Shown here: piece by piece, positions 56,239-64,000 of the stretch | Layout: the number at the start of each line of letters is the position of its first letter | How positions within the stretch are numbered: position 1 is the first letter of the stretch | Source: Thiosulfatihalobacter marinus | GTDB lineage: Bacteria; Pseudomonadota; Alphaproteobacteria; Rhodobacterales; Rhodobacteraceae | Length of the DNA: 64,000 nucleotides | NCBI RefSeq assembly: GCF_016019955.1 | Contig: NZ_JAECRZ010000013.1 | Span: 37,742-101,741 of the forward strand | Direction: 5' to 3' | The notes under the pieces: model-generated | What the model saw: the letters and a program-made list of their open reading frames with translations, nothing else | Told to the model about the DNA's origin: nothing | Database searches by the model: none | Made by a program: the position numbers and the translations under genes

Positions 56239-57557
56239 AACACCAACCGATCATCGAACAGGCCGATCCCGGTCGCCGCGCCCCGGTGGCGCTTTGGCTT
56301 CTTGACCGCGCGTTACGCTCGATGCTGCGAAAGGGCACTCTGGCGATCCGCCTGCCGGATGGCGCTGTCCGCCGTTACGGGCATGGCGCGCCGCACAGCA
56401 CCATCGCCATTCACGATTGGGCAACGCTGCGGCGGATCGCACTGAACCCCGACCTCGCCCTGGGCGAGGCCTGGATGGAGGGGACGCTGACGGTGGAGCG
56501 GGGGGATCTTTATGATTTTCTCGCCCTTTGCATGTCCAACCTTGGTCAGCGGCCGGGCCCCTGGCCGCGCCGGGTGCATCACAGGTTGCGAATGGCCGTC
56601 CGGCGGCTGCTGATGCACAATCCGGTTGGGCGCGCACAAAAGAACGTGGCGCATCACTACGATCTGGGCGACGCGCTTTACGATCTCTTTCTTGACCGCG
56701 AACGGCAATATTCCTGCGCCTATTTCAAAACGCCGCTGGACAGTCTGGAAACCGCTCAGGCACAGAAGATGCGCCACATTGCAGCCAAACTGCGATTGTC
56801 GCCCGGTCAAACGGTGCTCGACATCGGATCAGGCTGGGGGGGGCTGGGAATGTATCTGGCGCGCGCCGCCCAGGTGGATGTGACCGGGGTCACTCTCTCC
56901 ATCGAACAACAGAAATACGCCAGCGCCCTTGCCACGCGCGAGGGCCTGGACCAGCGCGCCCGTTTCGAACTGCGCGACTACCGGCACCAGACCGAAACTT
57001 TCGACCGGATCGTGTCGGTGGGCATGTTCGAACATCTGGGCGCCGGGCACTACCGCGAATATTTCGCCAGGCTCGCGGCCCTTCTGAAAGAAGACGGCGT
57101 GGCGCTTGTCCACACCATCGCCAGCACCGGCACTCCCGCCGCGCCGCATCCCTGGATCGCCAAGTATATCTTTCCCGGCGGCTATATTCCGACGCTTTCC
57201 GAAATTGCCCCGGCGATCGAACGCGCCGGGCTGGTGATCACCGATCTCGAGGTGCTGCGGCTGCACTACGCGGAAACGCTCAGGGCGTGGCGGACGCGGT
57301 TCATGGCACGGCGCGACGCGGCGGCGGCGCTCTATGACGAACGGTTCTGCCGCATGTGGGAATTCTATCTCGCCGCCTGCGAGGCGGGCTTCCGCCACAA
57401 CGGGCTGGTGGTGTTCCAGATTCAGCTCGCGCATCGGATCGACAGCCTGCCGCTCACACGCGACTATATCGCCACCGACGCCCGCGATCTGCCCGACCCG
57501 CTGCAAGCACCCGGGCAGCCGGACGCGCGCCCGCCTGTCACCCTTCCCCCCGCCTGA
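56235..57557 (+). CDS. cfa: Cyclopropane-fatty-acyl-phospholipid synthase family methyltransferase
   Basis: The 440-residue SAM enzyme shows the CFA signature VAHHYDLGDALYDLFLD, SYSC-like YSCAYFK, the SAM motif VLDIGSGWGGLGMYLA (about 193-208), and VSVGMFEHLG. These enzymes add a methylene group from SAM across cis double bonds of membrane lipids. Some relatives form methyl-branched or methylene products. Its start at ATG 56235 overlaps the flavoprotein stop. The N-terminus (about 1-100) is longer than in E. coli Cfa. The product cannot be read from sequence. Confidence 0.88.
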   Translation: MKHQPIIEQADPGRRAPVALWLLDRALRSMLRKGTLAIRLPDGAVRRYGHGAPHSTIAIHDWATLRRIALNPDLALGEAWMEGTLTVERGDLYDFLALCMSNLGQRPGPWPRRVHHRLRMAVRRLLMHNPVGRAQKNVAHHYDLGDALYDLFLDRERQYSCAYFKTPLDSLETAQAQKMRHIAAKLRLSPGQTVLDIGSGWGGLGMYLARAAQVDVTGVTLSIEQQKYASALATREGLDQRARFELRDYRHQTETFDRIVSVGMFEHLGAGHYREYFARLAALLKEDGVALVHTIASTGTPAAPHPWIAKYIFPGGYIPTLSEIAPAIERAGLVITDLEVLRLHYAETLRAWRTRFMARRDAAAALYDERFCRMWEFYLAACEAGFRHNGLVVFQIQLAHRIDSLPLTRDYIATDARDLPDPLQAPGQPDARPPVTLPPA

Positions 57558-57742
57558 ACGCCCCCTTGCAACACGCCTTGGACCAAGCGCGAGGCACGTA
57601 CGGGTGACGCGTCCTCAGAGAGGTTCGCATTCCGCCGCCTCTCCCCTTCTGGCCAGGCTTTGGCAGGTCAACACGCGCCTGGCCTGGGGTGGGCGCGCAA
57701 TTTTGTTGCAATTTTTCAAAAAGTTGCGTAATAAAAGGACTC

Positions 57743-58078
57743 ATGGGGAACGGAAGACTATCTTTTGTAAACATTTTTCTGCTCTGCCTGATGACCTTGT
57801 CGGCAGTCGGAATGGGGCGCGCGCACCCCGCCGGTTCCATGAACGGAACCGAAATGCGCCGAACCACACCAGACACGATTCTGATGGCGCTTCCGGAAAA
57901 GGAGATTGCCGCAATCTCCAGAAGTTTCGCGACACGGTCCTGCTGTGCCTGCGCCGACAAGGCAGGTTGCGATGTGCTCCTGCCCCACGACGCATCCGGT
58001 CTGGCACTGGATTTCCCGGCCGATCTTCCGCCGGCAGGTCCGGTTCTCTCTCCCCCGCCAGAACCACCGCGAAGCTGA
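57743..58078 (+). CDS. Secreted Cys-containing hypothetical protein, 111 aa
   Basis: A signal sequence (SFVNIFLLCLMTLSAVGMGRA) precedes a mature region with RSCCACADKAGCDVLLPHD, a four-Cys cluster, and a Pro-rich tail. The ATG 57743 has AAAAGGA only three bases before it, so the exact start is uncertain. Downstream, 141 bases separate it from the oxidase subunit II gene. No family recognised; an electron-transfer or copper-handling role is possible from the context only. Confidence 0.55.
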   Translation: MGNGRLSFVNIFLLCLMTLSAVGMGRAHPAGSMNGTEMRRTTPDTILMALPEKEIAAISRSFATRSCCACADKAGCDVLLPHDASGLALDFPADLPPAGPVLSPPPEPPRS

Positions 58079-58219
58079 CACATAGGCTGTCTTCGCAAAG
58101 GCGGCCCGATTGCCTGCTCGGGCAGGCGCGGACTCGCTGACGCATTCTGACAATTCCAAAAACAGGGACCTGCCCTTGGCACAGCATGTTCTGTCGCCGG
58201 GCGGGGGGAGGAGAATTCA

Positions 58220-58813
58220 ATGGAAAACGCACTTGGGGCAAGCGGCTACACGGCCACGATGATGGCCCTTGTCTTTATCGTACTCGGGCTGGGGATCGCG
58301 GCGCTTTTCGCGGCGTTGTACCTGCCCGCGAGATGGAAGCTCAAATACCGGATGGAGTTCCTGTTCGTCGGGCTTCTGGTTCTGATGGTCTGGTACGCCG
58401 ACCGGGAAAGCACGGCCATGTACAAACAGTATCAGGGCGAAATCGCCAAGGCCGGGTTCGTTGACGCTGAGGGGGAAGCGCGCGAAGGCGACAATTTTGA
58501 TCGGGTCATCAAGGTGGTGGCCTTTCAGTGGGGGTTCGCATTTCTCACCGACGAGGACGAGATCAGCCGCAACGCCGCGGTGGTGAAACCGGGCGAAAAG
58601 GTGCTGTTCCGCATCTTCGCCAATGACGTGATTCACGGCTTCAATATCCCCGCCGTGGGCATAACGGCCGAGTTCGATCCGGGGGTGGAACGTGACCTGT
58701 GGATCACGGCGCCCAGGGAACCGGGAAAGTACCTCATCCAATGCCTGAACTACTGCGGTGTCGGACACGCGCAAATGAAGGCATGGCTTGTGGTTGAAGG
58801 AGAAGAGGCATGA
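58220..58813 (+). CDS. B-family heme-copper oxidase subunit II (CuA)
   Basis: The 197-residue protein has two membrane helices (about 13-35 and 46-62) and a cupredoxin domain with a complete CuA site: His139 (VIHGFNIP), then CLNYCGVGHAQM with Cys175, Cys179, His183 and Met186. The spacing matches Thermus ba3 subunit II, where Cys149, Cys153, His157 and Met160 occur. It takes electrons from a soluble donor and passes them to subunit I. GGAGGAG lies six bases before ATG 58220. It is the first clear member of the oxidase operon. Confidence 0.9.
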   Translation: MENALGASGYTATMMALVFIVLGLGIAALFAALYLPARWKLKYRMEFLFVGLLVLMVWYADRESTAMYKQYQGEIAKAGFVDAEGEAREGDNFDRVIKVVAFQWGFAFLTDEDEISRNAAVVKPGEKVLFRIFANDVIHGFNIPAVGITAEFDPGVERDLWITAPREPGKYLIQCLNYCGVGHAQMKAWLVVEGEEA

Positions 58814-58844
58814 TTGCGACCAACTTTAGTGCGAAGGGAGATGC

Positions 58845-60422
58845 ATGATGGCCAGCCCGCATGACACTGTAAGAATGGGCGAAACGCCTCATTGGGAACC
58901 CGAGGATCACATCGGCACGATGAGCCTGAAAACACTCCTGTTTTCCCACGACTACCGGCATATCGCAATCAAGGGGATGCTGACATCGATCGTGATGCTG
59001 GGCCTTGGCGGTCTGATGGCGTTACTGTTCCGTACAGAACTGGCGATGCCCGACATCCAGTTTTTCGACGCACGGCCATACATGTCGCTGATGACACTTC
59101 ACGGGATGTTCATGGTCTTTGGCTTCATCATTCCACTGGTGGTGTCGGTGATGTATTTCATGATGCCCAAGGTTTTGGGCATGGACGGGCTGTTGTGGGC
59201 CAAGGGCGCCCAGTGGAGCTGGTGGACACTGGTTGTCGCGGCGGTGCTCCTGATCATCTCGCGTCCGGATTTCACCTGGACTTTCTATCCGCCGATGTCG
59301 CTGCGGGTAGGCGGGCCGCTTCTGGGGTTGGGATTCCTGGCTGTGCTGCTGGTGGCGATCTCGGAGTTCCTTGCCGGGATGGTGCTGCTGCGTAACGGCC
59401 TGGCCGCCGCGAAGAAGACCGGCTGGCGGAAACTGCCCTTGATGGGCTGGGGCGCGGTGTCGGAAGGCATCCTTCTGATCGGCTCGACTCCGGCGCTGGG
59501 CCTGGTGGCTGTCTTCATGTTCACCGACTGGATGCAGTGGTCTGCCGTCTATGATCCGGCCCGTGGCGGCAACGTCATGACGTTCATGTTTACCTTCTGG
59601 TTCTACGGGCACCCGGCGGTTTATCTTCCCCTGATGCCGGCCATTGCGGTGCTTTACACGCTATTGCCGCGCTATCTGGGGCGCCCGATCTGGAGCTACT
59701 GGTCGGCGGTCACGGCGTTTTCGATCCTGACGGTGCTGGCTTTCGTGGTTTATCCACATCACTTCCAGCCAGCCGAATCCGTCAGCGGCTTGATCGGGCG
59801 TGCGACGCAGATCCTTACGCTGTTGATCTTTGTGCCGTCAACGTTGCACGTGTTCAACTGGATCGCGACATTGTGGTTCGACACAATCCCGGCCTCGGCC
59901 AAACGCGCGGTGCCGTTCAAGTTCATCGTCGCGTCGATCTTCTTTTTGATGGTCGGGGGGGTAACGGCCTATGTGAACGCGCAAATCGCCACTGACTCGG
60001 ACTTTGTGCACAACACCTACTTTGTGCCGGCGCATTTCCACGCGATGTTCGTGGGTTTCATGGCCAACATGGCGATGGCAGGGGTCTATTACCTGTACCC
60101 GTATATGACCGGGCGGATGTATTCCCAGGGTCTGGGCAACACCCATTTCTGGTTCTGGCAGATTGGCATCTTCGTGAAGGTGACGATGATGTACTGGCTG
60201 GGCTATGCGTATTTCCCGCGCTGGGTGGTGGATTACCTGCCGTTGAAGGAATGGGCGATGCCGCAGTTGATCCTGACAGGCGGGGCCTATCTGATCGGGC
60301 TTGGCTTTATCCTGTTCGTGTTCAATTTCATGTGGAGCGCAAGCCGTGGCAAGGCCGCGACAGGCGATCCCTGGGCCATTTCGGACGACAGCCCCGCGGC
60401 TGCGCCGGCTCCGGCCGAATAA
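58845..60422 (+). CDS. B-family (ba3-like) heme-copper oxidase subunit I
   Basis: The 525-residue catalytic subunit has about 13 membrane helices. All six histidine ligands are present: His86 (TLHG) and His399 for the low-spin heme, His256, His305 and His306 for CuB, and His397 for the high-spin heme. The 256-to-305 spacing equals that of Thermus ba3 (233 to 282). The helix VI motif is GHPAVY: Tyr260 of the crosslinked pair is present, but the HPEVY glutamate is missing, as in B-family enzymes. So it should reduce O2 rather than NO. The start is ATG 58845 or 58848. Confidence 0.9.
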   Translation: MMASPHDTVRMGETPHWEPEDHIGTMSLKTLLFSHDYRHIAIKGMLTSIVMLGLGGLMALLFRTELAMPDIQFFDARPYMSLMTLHGMFMVFGFIIPLVVSVMYFMMPKVLGMDGLLWAKGAQWSWWTLVVAAVLLIISRPDFTWTFYPPMSLRVGGPLLGLGFLAVLLVAISEFLAGMVLLRNGLAAAKKTGWRKLPLMGWGAVSEGILLIGSTPALGLVAVFMFTDWMQWSAVYDPARGGNVMTFMFTFWFYGHPAVYLPLMPAIAVLYTLLPRYLGRPIWSYWSAVTAFSILTVLAFVVYPHHFQPAESVSGLIGRATQILTLLIFVPSTLHVFNWIATLWFDTIPASAKRAVPFKFIVASIFFLMVGGVTAYVNAQIATDSDFVHNTYFVPAHFHAMFVGFMANMAMAGVYYLYPYMTGRMYSQGLGNTHFWFWQIGIFVKVTMMYWLGYAYFPRWVVDYLPLKEWAMPQLILTGGAYLIGLGFILFVFNFMWSASRGKAATGDPWAISDDSPAAAPAPAE

Positions 60423-60437
60423 AAGGGAGATACCAAA

Positions 60438-61211
60438 ATGGTACTTAGATTCTTTCTGCTTCTCGGGCTCGTTCTTCTGGGCGGCACCGGATGGTTTATC
60501 GTGGTCCAGCAACCTCCCACCGTTCAGGCAACGCCGCAAATGGCCGAAGTGACACGTCTTCGGGAGGAAGGCGTCATTCCCAAAGGCAATATGGTGGCAA
60601 ACCCTGAACTTGAGCACGATGTCTTTGAAACACCTGCTGAGGATGAGGAGTATCTTGAAGAAGCCATGGCTGAAATGGGCAGTATGCCGGGAATGGACAT
60701 GAGCACGGATGGCTCCGGCATGAACATGGCTTCGGACCAAGGCTCCGGCATGAACATGGCTTCGGATCAAGGCGAAATGGGGGATGAAGAGGCCGAGGCG
60801 GCCATGGCCCAGAAAATGGCCGGCTTCCTGATCTCGGACGACGGTGAATATGATCGTGAGATCACGCTGTCGATGTCCGAATGGACCTTCTCGGACCTCA
60901 CCGTCGACGTGAAGGAGGGTGAGCGCGTCAAGTTCACGGTGCGAAATGACGGCAACGTGCTTCACGAGTTCATGTTCATGACAATGGCGCAGATGCAGGC
61001 CATCAACTATCGCGCGAAACGCGCCGACTGGAACCTTCTTGAGCACGAGGCGCTGTTTGAAAAGGCGCTGATGCTGCCCGATGACGAGATTACCTTTGTC
61101 GCGCAGATCGCCAAGTCAGGATCGTGGATGTTCATGTGCATGGTGCCCTACCACATGCAGATGGGCATGATGGGCCAGGTCGCCACACCTGGCGCCGCGA
61201 TGAAGATGTAA
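60438..61211 (+). CDS. Membrane-anchored cupredoxin with Met-rich repeat
   Basis: This 257-residue protein has an N-terminal membrane anchor (residues 4-22) and an acidic/Met-rich linker. A 10-residue repeat GSGMNMASDQ is present twice at about residues 92-111. The cupredoxin domain (about 135-250) has the type 1 copper pattern: His176 (VLHEF), Cys234, His239 and a Met at 242 or 244 (CMVPYHMQMGM). It is probably the direct electron donor to the CuA site of the oxidase in the same operon. ATG 60438 lies eight bases after GGGAG. Confidence 0.85.
   Translation: MVLRFFLLLGLVLLGGTGWFIVVQQPPTVQATPQMAEVTRLREEGVIPKGNMVANPELEHDVFETPAEDEEYLEEAMAEMGSMPGMDMSTDGSGMNMASDQGSGMNMASDQGEMGDEEAEAAMAQKMAGFLISDDGEYDREITLSMSEWTFSDLTVDVKEGERVKFTVRNDGNVLHEFMFMTMAQMQAINYRAKRADWNLLEHEALFEKALMLPDDEITFVAQIAKSGSWMFMCMVPYHMQMGMMGQVATPGAAMKM
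60711..60770 (+). repeat. 30-base tandem repeat inside the cupredoxin gene
   Basis: Two copies (60711-60740 and 60741-60770) differ at one base and encode the 10-residue Met-rich unit GSGMNMASDQ. An unequal-crossover duplication is likely. Confidence 0.85.
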
Positions 61212-61278
61212 GGGTGCGCAAACCAGGGCCGGGGCCAAATGACCCCGGCCGATCCAACGAGAGGGAGGAGAACGAAAA

Positions 61279-62223
61279 ATGCAAGATAGGGCCCTGATTG
61301 CCCGTGTCGGCAGGCTCGCAAGCCAGCGCACGAAGCCTTATGTGCTGCTACTGAAACCACGGGTGATGTCGCTGGTTGTGTTTACCGCTGCCGTGGGACT
61401 GGTGATTGCGCCACAGCGCCCGCCGCTTGCTCTTGCCATGCTGGCCGTGGCGCTGATCGCTCTGGGGGCCGGTGCCGCCGGCGCCCTGAACATGTGGTGG
61501 GATGCCGATATCGACATAAGGATGCGGCGCACCCGCGCGCGTCCGGTTCCGATGGGGCAGGTTTCGGGCCGTGCGGCGATGTTTCTCGGGCTGTCCCTAT
61601 CGATACTCTCCGTCATTGCGCTCACGGTGGCGACCAATGTCCTTGCGGGCGCGTTGCTGGCGTTCACCATCTTTTTCTACGCAGTGATCTACACGATCTG
61701 GCTGAAACGCCGAACCCCGCAAAATATCGTGATCGGCGGCGCCGCCGGTGCGCTTCCGCCAATGATCGGCTGGGCGGCGGCAACCGGTGACGTTACACTG
61801 GCGAGCCTGTCTCTGTTCGCGCTGATCCTGTTCTGGACACCACCGCATTTCTGGTCGCTGGCGCTGTTCATGCGCGACGATTACGATCGTGCCGGCGTGC
61901 CGATGCTGACCGTGACCCACGGTCGCGCGGTGACCCGGCGGCATATCCTTGGCTACACCTTTGCGCTTGCCCTGATTGCGCCGCTGCCGCTGTTTACCGG
62001 GATCGGAGGGCCGATCTATGCGCTGGCAACGCTGTCGCTCAACCTGGCATTCCTGCGGGGCGCGGTCCGCATCGCACGGCGCGATGAACACGCCGCCGAA
62101 ACAGACAGATACTCTGTCGAGCGCGGTTATTTCAGGCTGTCCCTGTGGTACCTGTTCATTCACTTCGCGGCCCTGATGGCGGATGCGGGCTTTGGATTGT
62201 CGGGGAAATTTCCGCAAATCTAA
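61279..62223 (+). CDS. ctaB: Protoheme IX farnesyltransferase
   Basis: CtaB (314 residues, about nine membrane helices) makes heme O from protoheme. It has the prenyltransferase motif NMWWDADIDIRMRRTRARPV with the aspartates for Mg-diphosphate, and the second motif DDYDRAGVPMLTVT. It starts at ATG 61279 after GGAGGAG. Its place as the last gene of the oxidase operon suggests the oxidase uses heme O or A. Confidence 0.93.
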   Translation: MQDRALIARVGRLASQRTKPYVLLLKPRVMSLVVFTAAVGLVIAPQRPPLALAMLAVALIALGAGAAGALNMWWDADIDIRMRRTRARPVPMGQVSGRAAMFLGLSLSILSVIALTVATNVLAGALLAFTIFFYAVIYTIWLKRRTPQNIVIGGAAGALPPMIGWAAATGDVTLASLSLFALILFWTPPHFWSLALFMRDDYDRAGVPMLTVTHGRAVTRRHILGYTFALALIAPLPLFTGIGGPIYALATLSLNLAFLRGAVRIARRDEHAAETDRYSVERGYFRLSLWYLFIHFAALMADAGFGLSGKFPQI

Positions 62224-62580
62224 GGAGCCTGACCACACATCCTTGCCGCTCCCCCCCGACCTGCCCAAAACGTGCGGCCTTGATCCCGAGGCAGGAACAA
62301 AGGGGGGCGCCGCGAAAGAAACCAGCGTTTCGCACGCTCCGCCAGAATCCACTGAGTCAGGTTTTTGGCGGAACGCTTGCGACAGCCCGGGCAAAATTCG
62401 CGGCTATTCGGACGAGGCCGAGGGCCACAGTATTGCAATCGCCTTTATGGCGGGCTGGCCTGACCTCTCAGCTGAATTGTTCCGGCGAACCTGATCGCCC
62501 GAGCGTCACGACAACAAGGCGCTTTACGCTTACTGGATCACTTTCGCACTGGCGTGGCATGCCCAAGGGGCGGGAACCCG
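62224..62580. other. Non-coding region between ctaB and the L,D-transpeptidase gene
   Basis: No convincing gene in 357 bases. A frame starting at TTG 62242 runs for about 83 codons but its only ribosome site is 15 bases away and the sequence is Pro/Ser-rich without a fold signature, so I do not call it. The two flanking genes are convergent. A weak TTTTTGGCGGAACGC motif at 62360 recalls the extragenic repeats elsewhere. Confidence 0.4.
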
Positions 62581-63168
62581 TCAGGCCGCGCCGGATTTCG
62601 GATACAGGTACACGCGGGCGCCGATCTCGACCCTTGGGTAAAGATCCTTGATATGCTCGTTGGTCAGCCTGGCACATCCGTTCGACACGGCGGTCCCAAT
62701 CGTGCTGGGCTTGTTGGTTCCGTGGATGCGCAGATAGGTATCATGGCCTTCGTCGTCGTACAGATACAGCGCCCGGGCACCAAGCGGATTGGACGGTCCG
62801 CCCGCCACGCCATCGGCGAATTTTGCATAAACTTCTGGTTCCCGGCGGATCATCGCGTTCGTCGGGCGCCACCGAGGCCACTCGGCCTTCCGGTTCACGG
62901 TAAACACGCCCGGCGTATACAGACGCGCACGCCCAACACCAACGCCGTATCGGATCGCCATTCCGTTTTCCAACATGTAGTACAGAAAGAAATCATCGGG
63001 AGTCACGTGGACTTCGCCGGGCAGCCAATCGCTGCGCCTGGTGTTGACCAGTTGCGGAAGGAATTTTTCCGGCAACGTGAAAGGATGCGCAATTGCGCCA
63101 CTCGCCGGGAACACTGCCGCAGCACATGCCATCGCCAGAAACTCTCGTCTGCCCGCACCCTTTACCAT
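62581..63168 (-). CDS. L,D-transpeptidase (YkuD family), Tat-like signal
   Basis: The 195-residue protein crosslinks or modifies peptidoglycan by 3-3 linkages. It begins MVKGAGRREFLAMACAAAVF, a twin-arginine-like signal. The YkuD catalytic site appears as HGTNKPSTIG followed by SNGCARL, with the nucleophilic Cys. An FGxY-like GRYGVGVGRA segment and LEYLYDDEG are in the expected places. ATG 63168 has only a weak ribosome site. It is convergent with ctaB and downstream (same strand) of the COG4315 gene. Confidence 0.88.
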   Translation of the reverse strand: MVKGAGRREFLAMACAAAVFPASGAIAHPFTLPEKFLPQLVNTRRSDWLPGEVHVTPDDFFLYYMLENGMAIRYGVGVGRARLYTPGVFTVNRKAEWPRWRPTNAMIRREPEVYAKFADGVAGGPSNPLGARALYLYDDEGHDTYLRIHGTNKPSTIGTAVSNGCARLTNEHIKDLYPRVEIGARVYLYPKSGAA

Positions 63169-63384
63169 GATCAATCCCAATCCACTTGTTTCTACTGGCC
63201 TCAGGGTGCGATATCCTCCGGAGCGATTTGACACACAATAACTTGAACCACCGAAGTAAATTGAAGGTTGTTGCCCAAAATCCCCATTTCCCATGGAGCC
63301 AAGGCCATGATCGGGCGCGCGCTGCCCCGACAATCCGGCCCAGGCCCTCGGGGGCACGCCCATTGCTGGCTCAGACTGACACTC

Positions 63385-63786
63385 TCAGGGCCGTGCCAGG
63401 CGCCACACACCGTCCACGCCGTCGCCCGTGATGTCGCCGGGTTTCCGATCGCCCGCGTACAGATACAACGGCATCCCGCGAAAGGCAGCCTGCATTCTGC
63501 CATCGTCGCGTTCGATCAAAGAGTAGCTTTCCCCCAGTTCCACACCCGTGTCCAATATCGCCGGCTTCCAGACCAGGGCGCATGTTCCGCTGCAATTTGA
63601 AATGCCGGGTTCATCCTTGTCGTAGGTATAGAGCGCCATGTGATCCTGATACATCACGTAAACCTGCCCCTTGAACGGGCGGCTGTGAACAAAAGCGTTG
63701 CCATGATTGTCCGCATAGGCCGCCCCGCCCGACAATCCCACACCGAACGCCCATGCGGTGAGGCTGACATTTTTCAAGACCTGCAT
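63385..63786 (-). CDS. COG4315-type secreted repeat protein
   Basis: The 133-residue protein has a signal peptide (AWAFGVGLSGGAAYA) and the two COG4315 repeat motifs: LYTYDKDEPGISNCSGTCAL (a Cys pair in the SNC-x3-C pattern) followed by W, and the matching PLYLYAGDRKPGDITGDG near the C-terminus. Such proteins are small exported beta-rich proteins of unknown role. The chosen start is ATG 63786 (MQVLKNV). It lies upstream of the L,D-transpeptidase gene on the same strand with a 216-base gap. Confidence 0.85.
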   Translation of the reverse strand: MQVLKNVSLTAWAFGVGLSGGAAYADNHGNAFVHSRPFKGQVYVMYQDHMALYTYDKDEPGISNCSGTCALVWKPAILDTGVELGESYSLIERDDGRMQAAFRGMPLYLYAGDRKPGDITGDGVDGVWRLARP

Positions 63787-63923
63787 ATCCGGGCCCCCGA
63801 TCCAATGATGTGTCCAGAGAAAGCTTTCCGAAACGATAGCCCTCTCCTCGCGAATTGCCAACGCGATGCCCGATCACCGTTTGGTGTTCGCCATCCACCT
63901 GATCCGCAACCGACCAAGCCCAA

Positions 63924-64000
63924 TGAAGTGGTCCCGGTTTTTCGGACAGCTCAGCGGCTGATCTAAGGTGTATCCGGGTTGGTTTTCATGCCGCCAATTT
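63924..64000 (+). mobile_element. Possible left end of an IS3-family insertion sequence (incomplete)
   Basis: At 63924 the sequence TGAAGTGGTCCCGGTTTTTC (continuing GGACAG) has the TG start and CCC-TTT-GGACA pattern of IS3-family terminal inverted repeats. The following bases run off the window end before any transposase start can be read. This is a pattern match only; the element could be a solitary end or chance. Confidence 0.35.

Noticed and set aside
57706..57719. FNR-like half-sites TTGCA-N4-TTCAA before the secreted Cys protein
   Set aside because: It matches the TTGAT-N4-ATCAA consensus poorly and lies only 24 bases before the start, too close for a normal activator position.
58845..60422. 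Nitric oxide reductase of the heme-copper family
   Set aside because: Tyr260 in the GHPAVY motif and all CuB histidines are retained, which fits an oxygen reductase.
62242..62493. TTG-initiated frame after ctaB
   Set aside because: The ribosome site is too far (15 bases), the sequence has no fold signature, and the codon pattern is not gene-like.

Overview
The window is GC-rich DNA from an alphaproteobacterium, most likely a marine member of the Rhodobacteraceae (Roseobacter group). The signs are the heterotetrameric sarcosine oxidase operon, paired DUF1194 proteins, the SecDF/YajC and CcmI/RuvX/DUF1289 gene orders, ThyX as thymidylate synthase, and a release factor 2 gene without a programmed frameshift. 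No rRNA, tRNA or CRISPR array was recognised. Protein families were assigned by reading motifs; no database search was run.

Region 1 (1-10.4 kb) holds small housekeeping and envelope genes: a DoxX fragment, an ArsC/Spx-like thiol protein, a cold-shock protein and thyX. Next comes a surface-lipoprotein/Slam-type outer-membrane translocator pair. Glyoxalase I and two translationally coupled von Willebrand A proteins follow, then a MarR regulator, an XRE regulator overlapping sdhE, and an aspartate aminotransferase. Region 2 (10.4-26.8 kb, mostly minus strand) is core cell biology: prfB, PBP1A, a peptidoglycan amidase, secF-secD-yajC with two accessory genes, serS, a fatty-acid desaturase, der, bamB and a YfgM-like TPR protein. 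Region 3 (26.9-40.6 kb) has a two-gene RND efflux system with a candidate operator, a reductive-dehalogenase-like iron-sulfur protein, an Atm1-type ABC exporter, a LysM protein, a LOG-family protein, an enoyl-CoA hydratase-like protein and Fe-SOD.

Region 4 (40.4-52.3 kb) holds soxBDAG for sarcosine oxidation, ccmI-ruvX-DUF1289, an RTX-type calcium-binding protein coupled to a 42-residue membrane peptide, a PhyH-like protein, a TauE/SafE permease and dusA. Region 5 (52.3-64 kb) begins directly beyond the 5' end of dusA, a known island integration site, and looks accessory. It contains an APC-like permease, a DUF6629 protein, a flavoprotein overlapping a cyclopropane-fatty-acid-synthase homologue, and a complete B-family (ba3-like) heme-copper oxidase operon with its own anchored cupredoxin and farnesyltransferase. 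An L,D-transpeptidase, a COG4315 protein and a possible IS3-family end close the window.

The best candidates for undescribed biology are the Slam/lipoprotein pair, the flavoprotein-CFA lipid module, the oxidase-cupredoxin operon, the short soluble RdhA-like protein, and three small membrane proteins (45, 42 and 47 residues).
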